A model generated the notes under the pieces. It was not told where the DNA came from. It saw only the letters and a list, made by a program, of their open reading frames with translations, and did no database searches. Shown here piece after piece: positions 1 through 6,833 of a DNA stretch of 14,354 nt (position 1 is its first letter; every line of letters begins with the position of its first letter). The translations under genes were made by a program, and so were the position numbers. The stretch covers positions 1-14,354 of the forward strand of contig JAEZCZ010000012.1 in the NCBI GenBank assembly GCA_023433305.1, in the 5' to 3' direction. This DNA is from Pseudomonadota bacterium. GTDB lineage: Bacteria > Pseudomonadota > Alphaproteobacteria > Sphingomonadales > Sphingomonadaceae.

Positions 1-1019
1 TCGACATGGCGACCGGGCGGCCGATCGTGAATCCGGAAGCGCGTTACGATCGCACCGGGCAGCCGTTCATCGGCACGCCGGGCGCGGGCGGCGGGCATAG
101 CTGGCACCCGATGGCGTTCCATCCGGGAGAAGGGCTGGTCTACATTCCGGCGATAGAGGCGGCGTTCCCGTACTTCCCGGAAGCGGGATGGAAGCCCGAT
201 CCCAATCGCGGAATGAACACCGGCCTCGACCTTTCGGCCGGGGCGATGCCGGCCGACCCGGCGGCGCGCGAAGCGGCAATCGCTGCGACCAAGGGCGCGC
301 TGATCGCCTGGGACCCTGTGACCCAGCAGGAGCGCTGGCGCGTGCCGCATTCGGGGCCGTGGAACGGCGGATTGCTCGCGACCGGCGGCGGGCTTGTGTT
401 CCAGGGCTCCGGACAGGGCCAGTTCGCCGCCTACTCGGCCGCCGAGGGACGCCGGCTCTGGTCGTTCACGGCGGGGACCGGGATCATCGCCCCTCCGGTG
501 ACTTACACCGTGAACGGGGAACAGTACGTGGCGGTTCTGGCCGGCTATGGCGGCGTCTGGCCGCTCAGCCCCAGCGGCCTCCTGTCGGGACAGGAGCGGC
601 CGTTGCCGAACCTCGGCCGGCTGCTGGTGTTCAAGCTCGGCGGGGCCGCAGCGCTGCCGCCGGCGCCGAGCGCCGAGCGACTTCCGCTCGATCCGCCGCC
701 GTTCCGCGGGACCGAGGCGCAAGTAGCGGCGGGGTCGTACGCCTTCGGCCGCTACTGCAGCCAGTGTCACAACGACGCAGCGGTCGGCTCGACGGTGCTG
801 CCCGACTTGCGGCGCAGCGCCGCACTGGAGAACCGCGACACCTGGATGGCGATCGTCCACGACGGCGCACTGAAGGATAACGGCATGGTCAGTTTCGCGC
901 CTTCGCTCAGCCGCGACGAGATCGAAGCTATTCGCCACTACGTGATCAAACGCGCCAACGAGGACAAGGCGTTGGAAACCCGCGCCTCGTCGCGAGGTGG
1001 GGCACCGCCTCCCGCGTAG
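1..1019 (+). CDS. PQQ-dependent quinohemoprotein alcohol dehydrogenase, C-terminal part (5' end outside window)
   Basis: The reading frame is open from the first complete codon at base 3, so the true start lies upstream; about 338 residues remain of a family usually near 700. The visible part holds the end of the eight-bladed PQQ propeller, with the typical segment GHSWHPMAFHPGEGLVYIPA and the later WNGG/GGLVFQG and AVLAGYGG blades, followed by a cytochrome c domain. The haem-binding motif CSQCH is encoded at 756-770, and the methionine in NGMVSFAP is the likely sixth haem ligand. Known family members oxidise primary or secondary alcohols in the periplasm, pass electrons from PQQ to the haem and on to the respiratory chain, and need calcium and PQQ. 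The substrate cannot be read from this part. The aldehyde dehydrogenase 106 bases downstream would be a natural partner for the aldehyde product. Family call firm; substrate unknown. Confidence 0.93.
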   Translation, partial: DMATGRPIVNPEARYDRTGQPFIGTPGAGGGHSWHPMAFHPGEGLVYIPAIEAAFPYFPEAGWKPDPNRGMNTGLDLSAGAMPADPAAREAAIAATKGALIAWDPVTQQERWRVPHSGPWNGGLLATGGGLVFQGSGQGQFAAYSAAEGRRLWSFTAGTGIIAPPVTYTVNGEQYVAVLAGYGGVWPLSPSGLLSGQERPLPNLGRLLVFKLGGAAALPPAPSAERLPLDPPPFRGTEAQVAAGSYAFGRYCSQCHNDAAVGSTVLPDLRRSAALENRDTWMAIVHDGALKDNGMVSFAPSLSRDEIEAIRHYVIKRANEDKALETRASSRGGAPPPA

Positions 1020-1035
1020 GATTAGACAGGCATCG

Positions 1036-1047
1036 TAACGGCCGTTA
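1036..1047. promoter_or_regulatory. 12-base perfect palindrome upstream of the aldehyde dehydrogenase
   Basis: TAACGGCCGTTA is a perfect self-complementary 12-mer lying 16 bases after the dehydrogenase stop and about 78 bases before the aldehyde dehydrogenase start. The position fits an operator or a short stem in the leader. There is no regulator gene in the window to pair with it, and a single 12-base palindrome can arise by chance in GC-rich DNA. No convincing -35/-10 pair was seen near it. Confidence 0.3.
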
Positions 1048-1125
1048 GAAATGGGGTTAATGGCCAGCCGCGGGCCGCTTTGCTAGAACCGCGGGAAACA
1101 GATTCGCTCGGGAAAGGACCCCCAC

Positions 1126-2640
1126 ATGAACGAGATGACCACCATCGATCGCACGCAGCGCGAGTATTCCGATGCCGTGAAGAAGGCGCTGGCTCGCGCC
1201 CCGCAACTCTACATCAACGGGGAGTGGGTCGACAGTTCGGGCGGCGAGACAATCGATGTCGAAGACCCGTCCTCGGGCAAAGTAATCTCGAAGTTCGTCG
1301 AGGCCACCGACAAAGACATCGATCGCGCCGTCGCTGCCGCGCGGGCGGCCTTCGATGACGGCCGCTGGCGCAACCTGCCGCCGGTGGTCCGCGAGAAGAC
1401 GATGCACAAGATCGCCGACCTGATCGATGCGCACGCCGAGGAGCTGGCCGAGCTCGAAGCGATCGACGTGGGCAAGCCGAAAGGCATGGCCGGCGCGGTC
1501 GACGTCCCCGGCGCTGCGGCGCACTTCCGCTACATGGCCGGCTGGGCCGGCAAGATCGGCGGCGAGACCCAGGCGCCTTATTCGATGCCGGGCGGCATGA
1601 TGTTCGCCTATACGCTCAAGGAGCCGGTCGGCGTCTGCGCGCAGATCGTGCCGTGGAACTTCCCGCTGCTGATGGCCTGCCTCAAGATCGCCCCGGCCCT
1701 GGCGGCAGGCTGCACCACGGTGCTCAAGCCCGCCGAGCAGACCAGCCTGACCGCGCTGCGTCTCGCCGACCTGATCAACGAGGCCGGTGTGCCCGCGGGC
1801 GTGGTCAACATCGTCACCGGTTACGGCCACACCGCCGGCGACCGCATGGTCAGGCACCCCGACGTGGACAAAGTCGCGTTCACCGGCTCGACCGAGATCG
1901 GCAAGCTGATCAACCGCAACGCCACAGAAACCCTCAAGCACGTCACGCTGGAACTGGGCGGCAAGAGCCCGGTGGTGGTGATGCCCGACGTGGATGTCGC
2001 CGAAACCGCGCCGGGCGTGGCGGGCGCGATCTTTTTCAACTCGGGCCAGGTTTGCGTCGCCGGCAGCCGGCTGTACGCGCACAAGAGCGTGTTCGACAAA
2101 GTCGTCGAAGGCATGGCCGAGACCGCTGATTTCTGGGCTCCGCGTCCTTCGCTCGATCCTGCCGCTCACATGGGCCCGCTGGTCAGCAAGGAGCAGCATG
2201 AGCGTGTGCTCGGCTACATCGAGGCCGGCAAACGCGACGGCGCCAGCGTGTTGATGGGCGGCGATGTTCCGTCGAACGACGGCGGGTACTACGTCAGCCC
2301 GACGATCCTCACCGACGTGAACCCGCAGATGAGCGTGGTCCGCGAGGAGATCTTCGGCCCCGTCGTCGTGGCGCAGCGGTTCGAGGACCTCGACGAGGTG
2401 GTCAAGGAAGCCAACGACACCCAGTACGGCCTGGCAGCCGGCGTCTGGACAAAGGACGCCAGCGCCGCGCACCGCATCGCCAGCCAGCTCAAGGCCGGCA
2501 CCGTATGGGTCAACTGCCACGCGATGATCGACCCGGCGCTGCCGTTCGGCGGCTACAAGGAAAGCGGCATCGGCCACGAACAGGGCCGCCTGGGCCTCGA
2601 GGCCTACCTCGAAACGAAGTCGGTGCTGATGAAGCTGTAG
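1126..2640 (+). CDS. NAD(P)-dependent aldehyde dehydrogenase
   Basis: A 504-residue cytosolic enzyme of the ALDH superfamily, of normal length. It oxidises an aldehyde to the carboxylic acid with NAD(P)+. The cofactor-site PWNFP (around residues 176-180) with the following lysine in LKPAEQ, the FTGSTEIGK Rossmann segment (from about residue 252), the general-base glutamate E276 in LELGGKSP and the catalytic cysteine C310 in NSGQVCVAG are all present, as is the EEIFGPVV segment near the C-terminus. The ATG at 1126 is supported by AAGGA at 1114-1118, seven bases upstream. The gene lies between an alcohol dehydrogenase and a probable aromatic-catabolic operon, so an aromatic or alkyl aldehyde is a plausible substrate, but sequence does not decide this. 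Betaine- or phenylacetaldehyde-type substrates are alternatives. Confidence 0.95.
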   Translation: MNEMTTIDRTQREYSDAVKKALARAPQLYINGEWVDSSGGETIDVEDPSSGKVISKFVEATDKDIDRAVAAARAAFDDGRWRNLPPVVREKTMHKIADLIDAHAEELAELEAIDVGKPKGMAGAVDVPGAAAHFRYMAGWAGKIGGETQAPYSMPGGMMFAYTLKEPVGVCAQIVPWNFPLLMACLKIAPALAAGCTTVLKPAEQTSLTALRLADLINEAGVPAGVVNIVTGYGHTAGDRMVRHPDVDKVAFTGSTEIGKLINRNATETLKHVTLELGGKSPVVVMPDVDVAETAPGVAGAIFFNSGQVCVAGSRLYAHKSVFDKVVEGMAETADFWAPRPSLDPAAHMGPLVSKEQHERVLGYIEAGKRDGASVLMGGDVPSNDGGYYVSPTILTDVNPQMSVVREEIFGPVVVAQRFEDLDEVVKEANDTQYGLAAGVWTKDASAAHRIASQLKAGTVWVNCHAMIDPALPFGGYKESGIGHEQGRLGLEAYLETKSVLMKL

Positions 2641-2701
2641 GGGATCGGAGCGGCCTCGTGCCGCCCCGCTGCCCACCTCCTCGCCACCCTGCACTTGTTT
2701 G

Positions 2702-2765
2702 GGGCTTATCCCGTTCAGACAAGCAAGCTCTGAGCACGGATAAGCCCTGAACTTGGAGTTCAGGG
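2702..2765. repeat. Intergenic inverted-repeat element (two stems)
   Basis: Two inverted repeats share this stretch. The outer arms GGGCTTATCC (2702-2711) and GGATAAGCCC (2738-2747) are exact complements. The second, CCCTGAACT (2745-2753) and AGTTCAGGG (2757-2765), is a perfect 9-base-pair stem with a TGG loop. The two stems overlap at CCC (2745-2747), so they compete for those three bases. The wording resembles dispersed REP-like elements I know from sphingomonad genomes. It occupies most of the 196-base gap between the aldehyde dehydrogenase and the amidohydrolase and could act as a transcript end or mRNA-stabilising structure. No T-tract follows. Confidence 0.65.
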
Positions 2766-2836
2766 TGACGAGTTGGGATGGTATCGGGTAGCCCGCTCGC
2801 GATTGCTTCAAAAGCTAGGTAACCAGGGAACCACTC

Positions 2837-3709
2837 TTGCCGATCGACCTTGCCAAAATCCGCGCCATCGACGTCCACGTTCACGCGGAGCTTTCCTGCC
2901 ACGATCCGGAAGACCCGGTGATGGGCCAGTTCTTCGATGCCGCCAGCGCCTACTTCAAGGCGCCGCGCGAGCGGCCGAAGATGCCCGAGACCATCGAGAT
3001 CTATCGCGAGGCCCAGATCGCGCTGGTGCTGTTCACGGTCGATGCCGAAAGCGGCATGGGGGCGAAGCGCGTCTCAAACTACGAAGTGGCCGAACAGGCG
3101 GCGAAGAACGATGACATCTGCATTGCCTTCGCCAGCATCGACCCGCACAAGGGCAAGTACGGCGCCCGAGAGGCCCGAGATCTGATCGAGAACTATGGGG
3201 TCAAAGGCTTCAAGTTCCATGGCATCGCGCAGAATGCGCATCCGGCCGATCGGATGGCTTACCCGATCTACGAAGTAATCGCCGAATACGGCATGCCGGC
3301 GATCTTCCACACCGGCCACTCGGGCATGGGCACCGGCATGCGCGGCGGCGGGGGCATGCGGCTCAAGTACGGAGAGCCGATGCTGATCGACGACGTCGCG
3401 GTGGACTTCCCCGACATGAAGATCATCCTCGCCCACCCGTCGTGGCCGTGGGTCGATCAGAGCCTGTCGATGGCACTGCACAAGGACAACGTATTCATCG
3501 ACCTTAGCGGCTGGAGCCCGAAGTACTTCCCCAAGCAGGTGATCCAGTACGCCAACACTCAGCTCAAGCATAAGATGCTGTTCGGCAGCGACTTTCCGCT
3601 GATCCACCCGGACAAGTGGATCGCCGCGGCCAAGGAAGTTGGCTTCCGCGAAGAAGTGATGCCGGGGATCATGAAGGACAACGCCGCCAAGGTGCTGGGG
3701 TTGGCGTGA
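2837..3709 (+). CDS. Amidohydrolase-superfamily metalloenzyme (Amidohydro_2 / ACMSD-like)
   Basis: A 290-residue TIM-barrel protein. Visible metal-site residues are the HxH pair H14 and H16 in DVHVH on strand 1, H158/H161 in FHTGH, H200 in LAHPSW and D252 in GSDFP on strand 8. This is the pattern of the amidohydrolase-2 group, which includes nonoxidative decarboxylases such as gamma-resorcylate, 5-carboxyvanillate (LigW) and ACMS decarboxylases, as well as hydrolases. At 290 residues it is shorter than LigW-type enzymes, so I do not give a gene name. The start is TTG at 2837: AGGGAA at 2825-2830 lies six bases upstream and the next in-frame ATG would remove the HxH motif. It opens an operon whose next gene overlaps it by four bases. 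A decarboxylase or hydrolase acting on an aromatic ring acid or ring-cleavage product is an inference. Confidence 0.9.
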   Translation: MPIDLAKIRAIDVHVHAELSCHDPEDPVMGQFFDAASAYFKAPRERPKMPETIEIYREAQIALVLFTVDAESGMGAKRVSNYEVAEQAAKNDDICIAFASIDPHKGKYGAREARDLIENYGVKGFKFHGIAQNAHPADRMAYPIYEVIAEYGMPAIFHTGHSGMGTGMRGGGGMRLKYGEPMLIDDVAVDFPDMKIILAHPSWPWVDQSLSMALHKDNVFIDLSGWSPKYFPKQVIQYANTQLKHKMLFGSDFPLIHPDKWIAAAKEVGFREEVMPGIMKDNAAKVLGLA

Positions 3710-4167
3710 GCGATCCCACCGACATCCGCGCGTGGCAGCGGCTGTCGGAGCGCATCACCACCTCCGGGCGCCTGCAGCCCGCGGATGTGGCGCGGCTCGC
3801 GGCTTTGGGCGTGCAACATGTCATCAACCTGGCGATGTCCGACCACCCCGAAGCGCTCGCCGAAGCGCCGGCGTTGTTCGCCGAGCACGGCATCGCCTAC
3901 ACTCACATTCCGGTGCCGTTCGATGCGCCCACGGACGAGCACTACGATTCCTTCGTCCGCGCGCTCGAGGGCGACGAGGGCGCGACCCACGTGCATTGCA
4001 TCGCCAACTGGCGCGTCTCGGCCTTCTTCTACCGCTGGCACCGCGACGCTTGCGGGATGGCGGAGGGTGAGGCACGAGCCTTGCTGGAGCGGCAGTGGTC
4101 GCCAGAGACGCATGACCATCCGGCCGCGCCGGCTTGGGCGGCGTTCATAACGGAGAGAAAAGGCTGA
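3706..4167 (+). CDS. Small protein-tyrosine-phosphatase-fold protein with CX4R P-loop
   Basis: A 153-residue protein. It starts with GTG at 3706, overlapping the TGA of the amidohydrolase (GTGA), a typical translational-coupling junction; earlier in-frame starts would lie inside the amidohydrolase gene. The order of elements (SGRLQPADVARLAALGVQ, VINLAM, HIPVPFDAP, then VHCIANWRVS) matches bacterial PTP/DSP-like proteins. The presumed catalytic loop runs from C98 to R103 with only four residues between them, where active phosphatases normally have five (HCX5R). I recall relatives with the same short loop, so this is probably a feature of the subfamily and not a mutation. Phosphatase activity is therefore doubtful. 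Its place inside a catabolic operon is unexplained; it might act on a phosphorylated metabolite, bind a ligand, or have a non-enzymatic role. Function unknown. Confidence 0.82.
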   Translation: MSDPTDIRAWQRLSERITTSGRLQPADVARLAALGVQHVINLAMSDHPEALAEAPALFAEHGIAYTHIPVPFDAPTDEHYDSFVRALEGDEGATHVHCIANWRVSAFFYRWHRDACGMAEGEARALLERQWSPETHDHPAAPAWAAFITERKG

Positions 4168-4913
4168 TGGATTTCGGTGGGCAGCATATCGTCGTCACCG
4201 GGGGATCGAGCGGGATTGGCCTAGTCACGGCGCGGTTGCTGGCGAAGCGCGGCGCGGCGGTGACGCTGATTGCCCGGCGCAGCGATCAGCTCGAGGCCGC
4301 CAAGCAGGACATGGGCGGGCGCACCGCCTGGGCCGCGGCCGATGTCGGCGACAAGGCGCAGCTCGAGGCGGCGCTCGATGCGGCGGTCCACCAGAACGGC
4401 CCGATCCACGGCCTGTTCGCCAACGCCGGGCTGACCGGCGGGTTCACGCCCGCCGTCCACTTCGACCCGCAGGTTTTCGAAGACACGATCCGCCTGAACC
4501 TGACGAGCGTGTTCTGGGCGATCCAGAGGGTCCTGCCGGCGATGATCGAGGCCCGGAAGGGCGCGATCCTCGTCACCGGCAGCATGGGCTCCAAGCGGGG
4601 CATGGCGATGAACCCGGCCTATGTCGCCAGCAAGCACGGCGTGCTCGGGCTGACGCGCGCGATCGCGGTCGAGATGGCGCCGCACGGAATTCGCGCCAAT
4701 TGCGTGATCCCCGGCTTCATCCGAACCGAAGCGCTTGACCGTATCCCGCCTGAACAGCAGGGCAAGATCGCCGCGCGCGTGCCGCAGCGGCGCATGGGGA
4801 GTCCGGAAGAACTCGCCGAGGTCGCAGCGTTCCTGCTGAGCGACGCCGCGAGCCATGTGACCGGGCAGGACTGGGCCGTCGATGGCGGCGTGCTCGAAAG
4901 CATCGAGGTCTGA
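4167..4913 (+). CDS. Short-chain dehydrogenase/reductase (SDR), FabG-like
   Basis: A 248-residue classical SDR. The dinucleotide site TGGSSGIG covers residues 11-18, NAG follows strand 4, and the catalytic triad is S139, Y152 and K156 (YVASK); the C-terminal GQDWAVDGG is typical. It interconverts an alcohol and a ketone with NAD(P)(H) in the cytosol. The ATG at 4167 shares one base with the preceding stop (TGATG) and has GGAGAG at 4152-4157, nine bases upstream. An ATG-like start at 4134 is less likely because it lies in the previous gene with no ribosome site. The gene is followed two bases later by the GST. In lignin beta-ether catabolism an SDR (LigD type) makes the ketone that a GST then cleaves; this protein is shorter than LigD and not obviously orthologous, so that role is only suggested by position. 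Confidence 0.93.
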   Translation: MDFGGQHIVVTGGSSGIGLVTARLLAKRGAAVTLIARRSDQLEAAKQDMGGRTAWAAADVGDKAQLEAALDAAVHQNGPIHGLFANAGLTGGFTPAVHFDPQVFEDTIRLNLTSVFWAIQRVLPAMIEARKGAILVTGSMGSKRGMAMNPAYVASKHGVLGLTRAIAVEMAPHGIRANCVIPGFIRTEALDRIPPEQQGKIAARVPQRRMGSPEELAEVAAFLLSDAASHVTGQDWAVDGGVLESIEV

Positions 4914-4915
4914 TC

Positions 4916-5689
4916 ATGGCGTTGAAATACTATCACGCCGAGCCGCTGGCGAACTCGCTCAAGTCGATGATCCCGCTCAAGGAGAAGGGGCTCGCCTACG
5001 AGAGCCACTACGTCGACCTGCACAAGTTCGAGCAGCACTCGGACTGGTTCGTGGCGATCAACCCCGAAGGCCAGGTGCCGGTGCTCGACCATGACGGCAC
5101 GATCGTCACCCACACCACGGTGATCAACGAATACCTGGAGGATGCCTTCCCCGACGCCGACCCGGCCGACGGGCCGCAGCGGCCGCGCGATCCGGTCGGC
5201 GCCGCACGGATGCGATACTGGAACAAGTTTGTCGACGAGCACGTGATGAACCACGTCTCGATGCACGGTTGGCACCGGCTGGTCGGCGTGATCGCGCGCA
5301 ATATCGACGAGGGCACCTTCGAAGAACTGCTGAGCCACATCCCGCTGCCCGACCAGCGCAAGAAATGGGCGACCGCACGCTCGGGCTTCTCCGAGGCGGA
5401 CCTCACCATGGCCAGCGAGAAGATCGACTATGCGCTCGCCAAGGTCGAGAAGCAGCTCGGCGAAACCGCGTGGCTGGCCGGCGCGGCATACACGCTCGCC
5501 GACATCAACTTCTATTCGCACTGCGGGATGATGGTGGAGCGGATGTTCCCCGAAAAGGAGGTCGCCGCGAACTACCCGCGCCTGGTCGAATGGCGCGAGC
5601 GGGTAACCGCGCGCCCCGCTGTGGCCGAGGCGCTGAAGAGCGAGGATCGCACCCAGCCGGGTCTGAGGACATGGAGCGGCGACCGGTAA
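4916..5689 (+). CDS. Glutathione S-transferase, LigF-like (beta-etherase type)
   Basis: A 257-residue cytosolic GST. The N-terminal thioredoxin-fold domain (about residues 1-85) carries N13-S14 in PLANSLK and the glutathione-site segments INPEGQVPVL and the TTVINEYLED stretch; the helical domain follows with ADINF near residue 200. The phrase KFEQHSDWF, the INPxGQVP segment, the spacing to EYLEDxFP and the later PDQRKKW/ARSGF region all resemble what I remember of LigF of Sphingobium SYK-6, which is also about 257 residues. LigF cleaves beta-aryl ether ketones with glutathione. The resemblance is remembered, not computed, and related GSTs have other jobs such as dehalogenation or maleylacetoacetate isomerisation. 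ATG at 4916 has GAGG at 4905-4908. It follows the SDR by two bases and precedes a medium-chain oxidoreductase by 18, so all three are probably one transcript. Confidence 0.85.
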   Translation: MALKYYHAEPLANSLKSMIPLKEKGLAYESHYVDLHKFEQHSDWFVAINPEGQVPVLDHDGTIVTHTTVINEYLEDAFPDADPADGPQRPRDPVGAARMRYWNKFVDEHVMNHVSMHGWHRLVGVIARNIDEGTFEELLSHIPLPDQRKKWATARSGFSEADLTMASEKIDYALAKVEKQLGETAWLAGAAYTLADINFYSHCGMMVERMFPEKEVAANYPRLVEWRERVTARPAVAEALKSEDRTQPGLRTWSGDR

Positions 5690-5707
5690 CAGGCAGGAGA
5701 ACCAAGA

Positions 5708-6712
5708 ATGCGCGCATGGAGGCTTCCGGCAGGATCCGATGGGTTCGACAAGCTGGCCCTCGAGGAATTGCCCGACCCTTCGCCCGGCCCAGGCGAAGTG
5801 CTGATCCAGATCCGCGCCTGCTCGATCAACTATCGCGACTTCGCGGTGGCGGCGGGCAAGTATTTCGGCGGCGCGCTCAAGGCACCGGCGATCCCGCTGA
5901 GCGACGGCGCGGGCCAGGTCGTCGCGGTCGGCGGGGCGGTCAAGCACTTCAGCGAAGGCGACCGCGTGCAGGGATCGTTCTTCACCCAGTGGGAAGACGG
6001 TCCCCCTAAAGGCGGCCCGGCGCTCGGCGACGGGTTCTCGCCGGGCATGCTGGCGGAGCTCGTGGTGCTTCCGGAGAGCGCGGTCGTCCCGATGGCCGAG
6101 AGCCTCGACTACGCGCAGGCCGCGTGCCTGCCCTGCGCCGGGGTGACCGCGTGGAACGCGCTCTACGAAGGGCCGCGGGCGCTGGTGCCGGGGGTGAAAG
6201 TGCTGGTGCTGGGCAGCGGCGGCGTGTCGATGCTGGCGCTGCAAATCGCGCGCGCGGGCGGGTGCGAAGTGATCGCCACTTCCTCCTCCAACGAGAAGCT
6301 GGAACGCATCAAGGCGCTCGGCGCCGCGCACGTCGTCAACTACAAGGACATGCCCGACTGGGGCCGTTACGTCGGGCAGGAGCTCGGCGGCGTGGACAAG
6401 GTGGTCGAGGTCGGCGGCGCGGGCACGGCTGAGCAGTCGATGATGGCACTGCGCAGCCAGGGCGAAGTTGCGTTCATCGGCGTCCTTTCTCCCGAAGGCG
6501 GGCCGAACCCGCGCGCGCTGATGATGAGCGCCGGATCGATGCGCGGCATTTTCGTCGGCTCGGCGGCGATGGCGCGGCGCCTCAATGCAGCGATTGACGC
6601 CAACGGGATCGAACCGCTGATCGGCGCGCGCTTCGGCTTCGAGCAGGCAAAAGAGGCCTATGCGCACGCCTGGGGTCCGGATAGCTTCGCCAAGACGGTG
6701 ATCGAGCTTTGA
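5708..6712 (+). CDS. Medium-chain NAD(P)-dependent oxidoreductase, zinc-less MDR group
   Basis: A 334-residue protein of the medium-chain dehydrogenase/quinone-oxidoreductase superfamily. The GroES-like domain has SINYRDF and IPLSDGAGQVVAVG; the WEDGPP and LPCAGVTAWNAL segments and the nucleotide loop GSGGVS (from G169) followed by ATSSSNEKLERIKALGA are typical of the MDR7-like group. The structural-zinc cysteine cluster is not visible and the usual GHE zinc ligand is replaced, so a zinc-independent reductase is expected. Such proteins reduce activated double bonds or carbonyls with NAD(P)H. ATG at 5708 has AGGAGA at 5695-5700. It is the last gene of the packed run beginning at 2837, and the following 121-base gap contains a repeat element. 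Substrate unknown. Confidence 0.92.
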   Translation: MRAWRLPAGSDGFDKLALEELPDPSPGPGEVLIQIRACSINYRDFAVAAGKYFGGALKAPAIPLSDGAGQVVAVGGAVKHFSEGDRVQGSFFTQWEDGPPKGGPALGDGFSPGMLAELVVLPESAVVPMAESLDYAQAACLPCAGVTAWNALYEGPRALVPGVKVLVLGSGGVSMLALQIARAGGCEVIATSSSNEKLERIKALGAAHVVNYKDMPDWGRYVGQELGGVDKVVEVGGAGTAEQSMMALRSQGEVAFIGVLSPEGGPNPRALMMSAGSMRGIFVGSAAMARRLNAAIDANGIEPLIGARFGFEQAKEAYAHAWGPDSFAKTVIEL

Positions 6713-6720
6713 GCATGCTC

Positions 6721-6810
6721 CTCGTCATTGCGAGGAGCGCAGCGACGAAGCAATGCAGATGCGGCGGTGCGTGACGCCCTGGATTGCTTCGCTGCGCTCG
6801 CAATGACGAG
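6721..6810. repeat. Intergenic inverted repeat (sphingomonad-type palindromic element)
   Basis: The left arm (6721-6754) begins CTCGTCATTGCGAG and ends AAGCAAT; the right arm (6783-6810) begins ATTGCTTCG and ends CAATGACGAG. The arms are complementary over 28 bases, except that the left has two extra triplets (GAG and CGA), each a local duplication. The spacer is 28 bases. This sequence type (CATTGCGAGCGCAGCGAAGCAAT) is one I recognise as a dispersed repeat in alphaproteobacterial genomes. It lies between the MDR gene and the dioxygenase gene and, when transcribed, would form a long hairpin that could separate expression of the two. Confidence 0.8.
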
Positions 6811-6833
6811 ACATAGCAGGTAGGAGAGGAGCC

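Noticed and set aside
2641..2836. A small gene in the gap before the amidohydrolase
   Set aside because: Open frames here are short, lack a ribosome site and family features, and mostly consist of the inverted-repeat element.
3616..3705. Earlier start for the phosphatase-like gene inside the amidohydrolase
   Set aside because: The extension is an out-of-frame shadow of the amidohydrolase; GTG at 3706 in the GTGA overlap fits better.
4619..6667. A 682-codon open frame on the minus strand, and similar long minus-strand frames at 9138-11045 and 1057-2811
   Set aside because: They run opposite to well-supported genes (SDR/GST/MDR, ligM, aldehyde dehydrogenase), show low-complexity His/Arg/Val-rich translation and no family motif; long antisense frames are expected in GC-rich coding DNA.
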